Shown: positions 1-7,633 of the stretch, in pieces | How the letters are laid out: each line of letters starts with the position of its first letter | Numbering within the stretch: the first letter of the stretch is position 1 | Assembly: GCA_002372465.1 (NCBI GenBank) | Contig: DFGW01000035.1 | Coordinates: 1-14,899 of the forward strand | DNA: 14,899 nucleotides | Reading direction: 5' to 3' | From: Butyrivibrio sp. UBA3740 | Lineage (GTDB): Bacteria > Bacillota > Clostridia > Lachnospirales > Lachnospiraceae | Notes under the pieces: model-generated | The model's database searches: none | What the model was told of the DNA's origin: nothing | Seen by the model: only the letters and a program-made list of their open reading frames with translations | Made by a program: the position numbers and the translations under genes

Positions 1-1
1 C

Positions 2-85
2 GAGGACTATCAGGAGATCAAGGGTGTCAAATACCACATGGATGAGCGCGAGCTTATCCAGGAGATTCTGGACGAACGCAGGTAA
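2..85 (+). CDS. C-terminal end of an unidentified protein (5' partial)
   Basis: A frame open from the first bases of the window translates to a 27-residue charged tail ending in DERELIQEILDERR, then a TAA at 83-85. The codon choice (GAG, CTT, ATC, AAG) matches the genes that follow. The tail looks like a C-terminal amphipathic helix, but I cannot assign it to a family. It lies in the same direction as priA but is separated from it by the long palindrome, so it is probably the last gene of the preceding transcription unit. It is called coding only because the frame is open, the composition fits, and the intergenic palindrome begins right after the stop. Confidence 0.55.
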   Translation, partial: EDYQEIKGVKYHMDERELIQEILDERR

Positions 86-87
86 GG

Positions 88-331
88 GTTTCAGGGCGCT
101 GCGTTCAAGGCCAGCGGGATGTTGACACTGCGGCTGGCATAAAAGTTTGCAATTTTGCTCATAAAGCGCCGGGCACTACGATGAGCCCAGAGCATGCATC
201 GCTTCCCGTGGGACGCTCTCGATGCATTGGTCTCATCTTCGTGGCGCTACAAATCGCAAAATTACAAAACTTTTATGCCAGCCGCTTGAAAAATATTCCT
301 GTGTGCACCTTGTCCGCAGCGCTCCTGAAAC
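88..331. repeat. 244-bp imperfect palindrome (long hairpin or MITE-like element)
   Basis: The two halves are reverse complements along most of their length. The outer ends pair GTTTCAGGGCGCTGCG (88-103) with 316-331, with one extra base on the right. The central arms pair 131-158 with 256-284, about 27 of 28 positions plus a one-base bulge. Further in, AGCGCC (165-170) pairs with 243-248 and GATGAG (180-185) with 231-236, and TGCATCG (195-201) pairs with 220-226. The tip is the perfect small hairpin TCCC-GT-GGGA (204-213). Only 104-130/285-315 pairs poorly. There is no T-tract, so it is not a standard terminator. It could be a folded intergenic repeat such as a palindromic MITE, a structured RNA or a processing site. 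The fold is seen; the role is not. Confidence 0.8.
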
Positions 332-382
332 TGGAAGTAGGACAAATAGAGAAATATATATATGCTTTAGAAAATAGCTATG

Positions 383-398
383 TAAGGTTAAAAATTTG
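383..398 (+). promoter_or_regulatory. priA ribosome binding site and TTG start
   Basis: TAAGG at 383-387 sits 8 nt before a TTG at 396-398. No in-frame ATG follows until well inside the conserved N-terminal 3'BD domain, so TTG is the best start. The stretch 335-382 is A/T-rich and must hold any priA promoter, but no pair of -35/-10 boxes stands out. Confidence 0.7.
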
Positions 399-2657
399 AA
401 TGCAGTTACTGATTTGTATGCAAATATAATAATTGATATATCTCATGAGAAGGTGGATAAGACCTTTCAATACAGGATTCCAGACAGATTGTCAGGCCAT
501 GTAAACGTGGGAGATTGTGTGACGGTTCCATTTGGAAAGGGAAATACCCCAAGGAAAGGTTACGTAGTTGAGCTGACGGAAGAAGCTGAGTATGACGTTG
601 ATAAGATCAAGGAGATAATCGGCGTCTCTGAAGATGTCGTGTCCGCGGAGGACATATCTCTGAAGCTCGCCGCCTGGATGAAGCGTCACTATGGTTCCAC
701 CATGATCGCGGCCCTGAAGACCGTGCTTCCTTCCGGGAAGAAGATGAAGAGACAGGTCCACAAATTCGTGTCCCTTCGCCAGCCTGAGAGGGAGGCCACG
801 GAGACCTACTACGAGTGCGTAAGGAAGAAGCAGAAGGCCAGGGAGAGGGTGCTGAAAGAACTTTTAGAGAACCCCGGAGAGAGGATTCCCTACGAGCTGA
901 TCACTGATAAGCTCAATGTATCTTCTGCAACCCTTACAAGCATGAGTAATGCAGGCATCATAAAGATCGACAGCGAGGAGTACTATAGAAACCCCATCGC
1001 CGGCAAGACCTCCAGGTATGAGGATAAGGTCTTAAGTCCTGAACAGCAACATATTGTAGATACTGTAAGAAAAGATTACGATCAGGGTAAAAGAGATACC
1101 TACCTTATCCACGGCATTACCGGAAGCGGAAAGACTGAAGTCTATATCGCTCTTATTGACGACTGTTTAAAGCGGGGGAAGCAGGCAATAGTCCTGATCC
1201 CTGAAATCGCACTTACATATCAGACCCTTATGAGGTTTTACAGGCACTTTGGCGACAGGGTGTCTGTCATGAATTCCTCCCTTTCACCGGGAGAGAAGTT
1301 TGACCAGATGGAGAGGGCAAGGACCGGGGATATCGATATAATTATCGGACCGAGATCAGCTCTTTTCACCCCATTTCCAAACACGGGGATAATAATAATA
1401 GACGAGGAGCATGAGTCCACCTATAAGAGCGAGACCATGCCCAAATACCACGCCAGGGAGACAGCCATAGAGCTTGCAAAGCTCCTTCCCGATGGGGCAG
1501 CAGTGGTATTGGGCTCAGCAACCCCATCCCTTGAGTCCTACTACAGGGCAAAGACGGGAGAATACCACCTGTTTGAGCTTAATAGAAGGCTTACGGGAGG
1601 AACGCTACCGGAGGTTGAACTTGCGGACCTTAGGGAAGAACTCAGAAGTGGCAACAGATCCATTTTTTCCAGAAGGCTTCAGGAGCTGATGGAGGAAAAG
1701 CTTGAAAAGGGCGAGCAGGCAATGCTCTTTATCAACAGAAGGGGCCTGGCGGGCTTTGTTTCCTGCAGATCCTGCGGACATGTCTTTAAATGCCCCCACT
1801 GTGATGTTTCCCTTTCCGAGCACAGGGGCGGAAGGCTGGTGTGCCACTACTGCGGATATGAGGAGCCAAGACCTAAGATCTGTCCCAAGTGCGGATCCAG
1901 GTATGTATCCTCCTTCAGAGCCGGAACCCAGCAGATTGAGGATGAGGTGAAGAAGTTCTGGCCACAGGCAAGAGTTCTTCGAATGGATGCAGATACCACA
2001 AGGACCAAGGGGAGCTATGACAAGATACTCTCCACCTTTGCCAATAAGGAAGCAGACGTACTGGTGGGAACCCAGATGATCGTCAAGGGCCATGACTTTC
2101 CGGATGTTACACTGGTGGGAATACTGGCGGCGGACATGTCGCTGTATGCCAGTGATTACAGGGCAAGTGAGAGGACCTTCCAGCTTATCACCCAGGCGGC
2201 GGGAAGAGCCGGTCGTGGAGACAAGAAAGGAAATGTTGTTATCCAGAGCTATCAGCCTGAGCACTACAGCATTGTTGCAGCTTCCAAACAGGACTATCAC
2301 TCTTTTTATGAAGAGGAGATTGCCTACAGGGATCTGCTCAGATACCCTCCAATATCCCATATGATGAGCCTGCAGCTCTTTTCAAAGGATGAAGAGGAAG
2401 GCATGCATTTTGCCACAAGACTCCGTGCCATCATGGAACAGCAAAAGGTTCCCGGCGCGGTATTCATAGGCCCTGCCATGGCGGCCATCAGTAAGATCAA
2501 CGACATCTTCAGGATGGCGGTATACGTTAAGCTGGACGATTATGAGAAGCTGGTGGAGCTTAAGGATATAGTTGAGAAGTACATCGAGGAGTTAGAGGCT
2601 ATGGGTAAGCTTCGAAACATTACTGTACAGTTTGACTTTGACCCCATGCGCAGCTAA
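396..2657 (+). CDS. priA: Primosomal replication restart helicase PriA
   Basis: A 753-residue superfamily 2 DNA helicase that recognises stalled forks and reloads the replicative helicase. The N-terminal DNA-binding domain begins YANIIIDISHEKVDKTFQYRIP, as in the family. The Walker A motif GITGSGKT is at 240-247 and the DEEH box at 336-339, followed by GSATPSLES. The family-specific zinc-binding insert has eight cysteines at 457, 460, 466, 469, 483, 486, 496 and 499. Helicase motifs V (GTQMIVKGHDFPDVTLVGI) and VI (QAAGRAGRG) follow. The length is typical. The start codon is TTG. The gene heads the cluster priA-GH36-def-lipoprotein-fmt; in many clostridia priA is directly next to def, so the 2.1-kb GH36 gene between them is unusual. 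A degenerate copy of the last codons lies just after the stop. Confidence 0.97.
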   Translation: MNAVTDLYANIIIDISHEKVDKTFQYRIPDRLSGHVNVGDCVTVPFGKGNTPRKGYVVELTEEAEYDVDKIKEIIGVSEDVVSAEDISLKLAAWMKRHYGSTMIAALKTVLPSGKKMKRQVHKFVSLRQPEREATETYYECVRKKQKARERVLKELLENPGERIPYELITDKLNVSSATLTSMSNAGIIKIDSEEYYRNPIAGKTSRYEDKVLSPEQQHIVDTVRKDYDQGKRDTYLIHGITGSGKTEVYIALIDDCLKRGKQAIVLIPEIALTYQTLMRFYRHFGDRVSVMNSSLSPGEKFDQMERARTGDIDIIIGPRSALFTPFPNTGIIIIDEEHESTYKSETMPKYHARETAIELAKLLPDGAAVVLGSATPSLESYYRAKTGEYHLFELNRRLTGGTLPEVELADLREELRSGNRSIFSRRLQELMEEKLEKGEQAMLFINRRGLAGFVSCRSCGHVFKCPHCDVSLSEHRGGRLVCHYCGYEEPRPKICPKCGSRYVSSFRAGTQQIEDEVKKFWPQARVLRMDADTTRTKGSYDKILSTFANKEADVLVGTQMIVKGHDFPDVTLVGILAADMSLYASDYRASERTFQLITQAAGRAGRGDKKGNVVIQSYQPEHYSIVAASKQDYHSFYEEEIAYRDLLRYPPISHMMSLQLFSKDEEEGMHFATRLRAIMEQQKVPGAVFIGPAMAAISKINDIFRMAVYVKLDDYEKLVELKDIVEKYIEELEAMGKLRNITVQFDFDPMRS

Positions 2658-2694
2658 AGATTTCAGTGAGATTTGACTTTGACACGATGCGCAA
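2631..2694 (+). repeat. 41-bp-offset duplication of the priA 3' end
   Basis: Bases 2631-2653, the last in-frame codons of priA (FDFDPMR plus one base), are repeated at 2672-2694 with 20 of 23 identities. The second copy begins TTTGACTTTGAC, as the first does. The offset of 41 bp is not a multiple of three, so the second copy lies outside the priA frame. It is nonetheless readable as RFDFDTMRKFIEGI up to a TAA shortly before the next gene. It looks like an old tandem duplication or the remnant of a longer, frameshifted tail. Confidence 0.7.
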
Positions 2695-2737
2695 GTTCAT
2701 CGAAGGTATAGCAACATCAGGAGGAAAACTGTAACCC

Positions 2738-4822
2738 ATGAGTGATAAACAGGTGAAAATAATACCCCTTGGAGATATGAATTTAGTCTATGTAATATCC
2801 AAGGGTGGAGCAGTTTCTTTTTCAATGATTCCAAAGGGCATTCCCGGTGCAGGCTTTGACAAGGGAAGGGAGGATCCCCTCGTACAGATATCCTGTCTTG
2901 GAGATGCTTCCTGCCTTGGATTTGCTGCAGGAATGACAAGGCATAACAGCGCACTGACCATGTCTTTTGCTTATGTATCCCAGGACATTATGGAGTCTGA
3001 TCAGGGAAAAGAGATTGTGACAACCCTTAAGTCACCTGAAGGATTAAAGCTTGAGCACATAGTCATCTACAAAAATGGTTCAAGAGCTGTCAGGGTTTAT
3101 TCAAAGGTCTATAACGAATCAGATAGCGATATTACTATAGAAGCCCTTTCTTCAGCAAGTCTTTCCGGCATTACACCCTATGCAGAGGATGAGGCGACAG
3201 GAAGGCTTGTGCTGCACAGGTTCAGAAGCCGCTGGAGCGCAGAAGGAAGGCATGTTCAGGATACAATAGAGGATCTCATGCTGGAGCCTTCATGGGCAAG
3301 GTTCGGTGTCAGGTGTGAGAAGTTTGGCACCACAGGCTCCATGCCCATCAGGGGATTTTTCCCCTTTGCGGCGATTGAAGATAAAGAGTCCAAAGTTTTC
3401 TGGGCAATGACCCTGGCCTGTTCCTCCTCCTGGCAGATGGAAGTAATCCGCATGGACGAGAACCTTAGCATCAGTGCAGGACTTGCTGATTACGAGTTCG
3501 GTCACTGGAGAAAGGTCATAGAAGCCGGTAGTTCTTTTGCCACACCACAGTGTTATATGACGGTGGCAGCAGAGAGCTTTGAGACAGTCTGTGACAGGCT
3601 TCTGGACGTTCAGAAGGATAAGCTTTCAGATACCCAGAAGGCAAAAGAGATTCCTCTTTTCTTTAACGAATACTGCACCACCTGGGGTGAGCCCAGTGAG
3701 GAGAATATCGACAGGATCCTTCCTGTGATCAGTGGTAAGGGCTACGATTACTTTGTCATTGATGCCGGCTGGTATGCGGATTCTGTGAAGGGCTGGCAGG
3801 ACAACATGGGTGACTGGAGGGTTGCAAAGAACCTTTTCCCTAATGGCTTAAAGAGCGTTGTAAAGAAGATCAACGATGCCGGCATGAAGGCAGGTATCTG
3901 GTTCGAGCTTGAAGTTGTGGGCAAGGATGCAGATGCTGTGACAGACACTGAGCACCTTCTTACGAGGGATGGCAAGGTCATCATCTCAGGAACCAGAAGA
4001 TTCTGGGATATGCGAAAGAAGTGGGTGGAGGACTACCTTACTGAGAAAGTAATAGATTTTCTGAATGACAACGGATTTGAGTACATCAAGATAGATTACA
4101 ACGACACCATTGGAATAGGGTGCGATGGGGCAGAGAGCTACGGCGAGGGCCTCAGGCAGTGCGTAGAAGCAACCAAGAGCTTTTTTGCCAAGATAAGACA
4201 GAAGGTTCCGGGAATAGCCATCGAGGTATGCTCTTCAGGTGGACACAGGTTGGAACCCGGATTTATGGAGCTTGCAGACTACCTGTCATTTTCAGATGCC
4301 CACGAGGAAAAAGAAATCCCGGTTATAGCTTCAGACCTCCAGAGCCTTATACTGCCTTCCAAGAGTCAGATATGGTCAGTACTCAGAGCCTCTGACCCGT
4401 TAAAGAGAATAGCTTATTTCATCTGCGCCGGTATGTACGGAGCACTTTGTATATCCGGCGATGTCTTCGACCTTTCCAGGGAGCAATGGGAAGTTACCGA
4501 TGCCGGAACAGGCTTTTACAAAAAGGCTTCACCTGTTATAGCAAATGGTGTGACCAGGATCTACGGACCATTCCAGACCTCTAACAGGGCACTTAAGGAC
4601 TACAGGGCATCAGTGAGATACGGGGATGATGGCAGAGCACTTGTTATAGTTCATACCTTTGAGCACGACGGACCACAGGAAATAGAGATTCCTGTTGAAG
4701 AGGGATATAAAGTGGCTGAGGTTTTTGAGGCACGCAGGCACGATATAAAGATCACCGGCACCTCCATGAAAATAGGCTTTGACGAAGCTTTTGATGCTGT
4801 GGCAGTATTGTTAAGCAGGTAA
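2738..4822 (+). CDS. GH36-family alpha-galactosidase-like glycoside hydrolase (cytoplasmic)
   Basis: A 694-residue protein with no signal peptide, so probably hydrolysing imported alpha-galactosides in the cytoplasm. The N-terminal half is beta-rich. The TIM barrel carries DAGWYADSVKGWQDNMGDW, then FPNGLK and GMKAGIWFELEVVG, matching clan GH-D enzymes. The expected nucleophile is Asp453 in YIKIDYN (usual family form KWDMN). The acid/base would be Asp520 in SFSDAHE, after CSSGGHRLEPG. Both acids are present but their surroundings are altered: the usual WTSDxTDAxxR segment is replaced by LSFSDAHEEKEIP, so substrate preference may differ from raffinose/melibiose enzymes. AGGAGG at about 2720 provides the RBS. 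It is co-directional with priA and def; whether it is co-transcribed is not shown. Family assignment is firm, substrate is not. Confidence 0.88.
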   Translation: MSDKQVKIIPLGDMNLVYVISKGGAVSFSMIPKGIPGAGFDKGREDPLVQISCLGDASCLGFAAGMTRHNSALTMSFAYVSQDIMESDQGKEIVTTLKSPEGLKLEHIVIYKNGSRAVRVYSKVYNESDSDITIEALSSASLSGITPYAEDEATGRLVLHRFRSRWSAEGRHVQDTIEDLMLEPSWARFGVRCEKFGTTGSMPIRGFFPFAAIEDKESKVFWAMTLACSSSWQMEVIRMDENLSISAGLADYEFGHWRKVIEAGSSFATPQCYMTVAAESFETVCDRLLDVQKDKLSDTQKAKEIPLFFNEYCTTWGEPSEENIDRILPVISGKGYDYFVIDAGWYADSVKGWQDNMGDWRVAKNLFPNGLKSVVKKINDAGMKAGIWFELEVVGKDADAVTDTEHLLTRDGKVIISGTRRFWDMRKKWVEDYLTEKVIDFLNDNGFEYIKIDYNDTIGIGCDGAESYGEGLRQCVEATKSFFAKIRQKVPGIAIEVCSSGGHRLEPGFMELADYLSFSDAHEEKEIPVIASDLQSLILPSKSQIWSVLRASDPLKRIAYFICAGMYGALCISGDVFDLSREQWEVTDAGTGFYKKASPVIANGVTRIYGPFQTSNRALKDYRASVRYGDDGRALVIVHTFEHDGPQEIEIPVEEGYKVAEVFEARRHDIKITGTSMKIGFDEAFDAVAVLLSR

Positions 4823-4897
4823 AACTTAATATGAGCATTCACCGCTGCTTTGTGTTATTATATACAAGGTAGTAAATCAGGATTGAATGTATACTAC

Positions 4898-4943
4898 GGC
4901 AGTAGATGTGTACAAAGAACAGACAAGGTACATATCTACTGCC
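4898..4943 (+). promoter_or_regulatory. Stable hairpin in the def leader
   Basis: GGCAGTAGATGTGTAC (4898-4913) pairs with 4928-4943 over 16 positions, with only one G-T (wobble) exception. It encloses a 14-nt loop, AAAGAACAGACAAG. It lies 27 nt upstream of the def ATG and has no T-tract, so it is not a terminator. As RNA it would be a very stable leader stem; as DNA it could be an operator with a wide spacer. The upstream stretch 4823-4890 contains the A/T-rich TATTATATAC, which might hold a promoter. Confidence 0.7.
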
Positions 4944-4970
4944 TTAACGTGCAAGAAATGGAGAAAAGAA

Positions 4971-5477
4971 ATGGCACTTAGAACAATACGTGAATATGGT
5001 GATGACGTCCTTACCAGGGAGTGCAGGGAAGTCAAAGAGGTAACACCAAGAATAAGAGAACTTGTAGAGGATATGCTTGATACCATGTATGACGCCAACG
5101 GCGTCGGTCTTGCTGCTCCTCAGGTTGGAGTTCTTAAGAGAATCGTGGTTATCGATGTTTCTCCCGAGGGAGATCAGCCACTTATCATGATCAACCCCAC
5201 TATCATCGAGGCTGACGGCGAGCAGACCGGATATGAGGGATGTCTTTCACTTCCCGGCAAATCCGGAGTGGTAACAAGACCAAACCATGTAAGAGCAAAG
5301 GCCTTTGACCTTGATATGAATGAGTACGAAATAGAGGGCGAGGAACTTCTTGCAAGGGCCATCTGCCACGAGCTGGATCACCTGGACGGACATATGTATG
5401 TTGAGAAGATCGAGGGTGACCTGGTGGACAACGAGGAACTCATGGCGCAGCAGGAAGAAGAGAATAAGGGCGAATGA
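4971..5477 (+). CDS. def: Peptide deformylase
   Basis: A 168-residue metalloenzyme that removes the formyl group from the N-terminal methionine of nascent proteins. All three signature motifs are present: GVGLAAPQVG, EGCLSLPG (metal-binding Cys) and HELDHLDG (two metal-binding His and the catalytic Glu). The frame stays open back to 4887, but the ATG at 4971 is chosen. It gives the canonical start MALRTIREYGDDVL and has GGAG 8 nt upstream, whereas the extra 28 codons fall in the leader hairpin. It is followed after 4 nt by the lipoprotein gene, then fmt, which performs the opposing formylation, so these are very likely co-transcribed. The C-terminus is acidic (QQEEENKGE). Confidence 0.96.
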   Translation: MALRTIREYGDDVLTRECREVKEVTPRIRELVEDMLDTMYDANGVGLAAPQVGVLKRIVVIDVSPEGDQPLIMINPTIIEADGEQTGYEGCLSLPGKSGVVTRPNHVRAKAFDLDMNEYEIEGEELLARAICHELDHLDGHMYVEKIEGDLVDNEELMAQQEEENKGE

Positions 5478-5481
5478 TAGC

Positions 5482-6534
5482 ATGAACAAGAGGAAGATAT
5501 CTCTTTTCCTGACAGTGGCTATGCTCCTAGGGACAATCCTTACGGGATGCGCCGGGAGTGCCACCAAAAAGGCAGCGCCATTTGATGGTAAGGAGTATAT
5601 TCGTGAATCGGAACTCACATCCCAGGGAGAGGACATAGACAAAGCTGTTGCGGAGTATCAGCCGGAAAAGAACTATGACACCCGACTTAGTGTACCCACC
5701 TACATCACAAGGATAGATGATGTGTGGTTTATAGTTGACTGTTACCACAACAGAGTCCTTTACACCAAGGAACTTGGGACTCCCATTGACCAGTGGAATA
5801 TCATGTGCAATCAGGCATTTTACCCTCATACCATAGCAAGTGACGGGACGGTTTATCTGATCGACGACACAGAGCAGAACAGGGTACTGGTCTATGAGAA
5901 GCATGATGACGTGTTCATAAATACTCAGGCGATATATGATATAGGCAGCAGGCCACATTACTGTGTTTACGATGAACTTTCCGATACCTTTTACGTGTGG
6001 AGTTCAGGCACAGGAGAGATGTACTGCCTGCGACGCGAGGTGGATTCCGGCAGGATATATCTGACAGATGTTAAGAAGGTAGATGCCCTTACAGATATCT
6101 ATGTCAGGTCATTTACCATTATAGGCGACGAGGTGTACTTTGCCTCCGGAGTTTCACCCACGGGAGCAAGGCCACAGATACTGGTGTGCGATCTTAGCTC
6201 TTTTGATGTAAAAAGAACTATTGAAGTTCCGGATGAAATGGCGGGAATGGTACAGATAATGCCTATCGGGAACATGTTCTACATAACTGTATCCACCGAT
6301 ATCACCGGCAATCAGGACTATGCCACCATCATAAGGACCAAGTCTTTGGAGGATCTTTCTAAGGGGCAGTATGAGGACATCTACGCGCAGTACTTTGTAG
6401 GCGGCGGAACTCCCTACAATATCTCTAAGGTGGATGACACCTATTATCTTACGGAGCATCGCCTTAAGGACCACCAGATCTGGAGCTTTAAGGTGGAGAG
6501 CGGTGAAATCACAGAGGTTACCTCTGTATACTAA
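5482..6534 (+). CDS. Putative beta-propeller-like lipoprotein
   Basis: A 350-residue predicted lipoprotein. The ATG at 5482 starts a classical type II signal peptide: MNKRK, a hydrophobic run, then the lipobox LTGC with the acylated Cys at residue 23. The mature part has recurring beta-strand segments ending in a YxxD/VYLIDD pattern, for example VWFIVDCYHNRVLYT, GTVYLIDDTEQNRVLVYE, DTFYVWSSGTGEMYCL and EVYFASGVSP. This suggests an NHL/YncE-style propeller anchored outside the membrane; the fold is an inference from strand periodicity. The longer frame from 5350 is rejected because it overlaps def and hides the signal peptide. The gene starts 4 nt after def and ends 24 nt before fmt, so it is embedded in the formylation operon without an obvious functional link. 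No enzymatic motif is recognised. Confidence 0.85.
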   Translation: MNKRKISLFLTVAMLLGTILTGCAGSATKKAAPFDGKEYIRESELTSQGEDIDKAVAEYQPEKNYDTRLSVPTYITRIDDVWFIVDCYHNRVLYTKELGTPIDQWNIMCNQAFYPHTIASDGTVYLIDDTEQNRVLVYEKHDDVFINTQAIYDIGSRPHYCVYDELSDTFYVWSSGTGEMYCLRREVDSGRIYLTDVKKVDALTDIYVRSFTIIGDEVYFASGVSPTGARPQILVCDLSSFDVKRTIEVPDEMAGMVQIMPIGNMFYITVSTDITGNQDYATIIRTKSLEDLSKGQYEDIYAQYFVGGGTPYNISKVDDTYYLTEHRLKDHQIWSFKVESGEITEVTSVY

Positions 6535-6558
6535 AACTTTGAGCATAAGGAAAAAGAC

Positions 6559-7551
6559 ATGAAGATAGTTTTTATGGGAACACCGGACTTTGCAAGGTCC
6601 GCCCTTGAGAAGATAATTGAAGCGGGACATGAGGTTGTCCTTGTTGTAACCCAGCCCGATAAGCCAAAGGGCAGAAGCGGAGAGCTTCAGGTATCGGATG
6701 TTAAGGCCTGTGCCCTGGAGCATGGTATCCCGGTATTTCAGCCGGTGAAGATCAAGGAAGCGCAGCACGTGGAATACCTTAAGGGAATAGACGCGGACAT
6801 CTATGTGGTGGCTGCCTTCGGACAGATCCTATCCCAGGAGATCCTGGATATCCCAAGGTTTGGATGTGTCAATATCCACGCTTCAATCCTTCCTGAGTAC
6901 AGGGGCGCAGCGCCCATTCAGCAGGCAATCATAGATGGAAAGAAGTCCACCGGAGTTACCATCATGCAGATGGCAGCAGGCATGGACACAGGAGATATCC
7001 TTCTTCAGAGGGAAATCCCGATAGATGAGGAAGAGACCGGAGGCGGTCTTTTCGACAAGCTCTCAGAACTTGGCGGGAAGCTGATTGTTGAGGCGCTTCC
7101 CAAGATTGAGAGAGGCGAGCTGACACCCATCCCACAGGATGAGGAGAAGGCTACCAAGTGTGGCAAGCTTTCCAAGGATATGGGAAGGATTGACTTCTCG
7201 AAGGATGCAGAGAGCCTCAGGAACCTGGTTCGAGGCCTTAATCCCTGGCCTTCAGCCTACACCTACATAGGTGGCAAGCTGCTGAAGATCTGGAAAGCCA
7301 AAACTCTTAATCAGGTGGACCTTGGTGCACTAATCAATTCTTTGCTGGATGAAGACGCAGCCAGGGCAAAAGAAATAGCAAAGAGCGGTAATGTCGGATC
7401 TGTGATCGCAGTTTTAAAGGATTCCTTTGTGGTGCTTACCGGCGAGGACTTCCTTCAGATCAAAGAGGTTCAGCTGGAAGGCAAAAAGAGGATGGATGTT
7501 AAGTCATTCCTTCTTGGCTACAAGGTTTGCCCCGGGGATAGGCTGGGATAA
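6559..7551 (+). CDS. fmt: Methionyl-tRNA formyltransferase
   Basis: A 330-residue enzyme that transfers the formyl group from 10-formyl-THF to initiator Met-tRNA. The N-terminus MKIVFMGTPDFA is the family hallmark. The formyl-transfer signature HASILPEYRGAAPIQQAI includes Asn105 and His107. The catalytic Asp143 lies in MAAGMDTGDILL, completing the Asn-His-Asp triad. The C-terminal tRNA-binding domain starts near residue 205 (RNLVRGLNPWPSAYT). It is somewhat longer than the usual 310-315 residues because of an extra helical segment near 255-275 (LINSLLDEDAARAKEIAKSG). AAGGA lies about 8 nt upstream. With def upstream it forms the expected def/fmt pair. Confidence 0.96.
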   Translation: MKIVFMGTPDFARSALEKIIEAGHEVVLVVTQPDKPKGRSGELQVSDVKACALEHGIPVFQPVKIKEAQHVEYLKGIDADIYVVAAFGQILSQEILDIPRFGCVNIHASILPEYRGAAPIQQAIIDGKKSTGVTIMQMAAGMDTGDILLQREIPIDEEETGGGLFDKLSELGGKLIVEALPKIERGELTPIPQDEEKATKCGKLSKDMGRIDFSKDAESLRNLVRGLNPWPSAYTYIGGKLLKIWKAKTLNQVDLGALINSLLDEDAARAKEIAKSGNVGSVIAVLKDSFVVLTGEDFLQIKEVQLEGKKRMDVKSFLLGYKVCPGDRLG

Positions 7552-7633
7552 AACCTGCGTGTTTGGTCAGTGGCCTGTCATCAGGAAGAGCTTAGTAATT
7601 CATAGATAATAACTTAGAAAAGAGGAGATTTAT

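Noticed and set aside
88..331. Rho-independent terminator for the partial upstream gene
   Set aside because: The palindrome is far longer than a terminator stem and is not followed by a T-tract.
181..399. 72-codon plus-strand frame just before priA
   Set aside because: It lies mostly inside the right half of the long palindrome, lacks an RBS, and overlaps the priA TTG start. The sequence is better explained by the inverted repeat.
1605..2360. 251-codon minus-strand frame inside priA
   Set aside because: It is antisense to the conserved zinc-binding and helicase motifs of PriA; composition and lack of any family feature mark it as a shadow.
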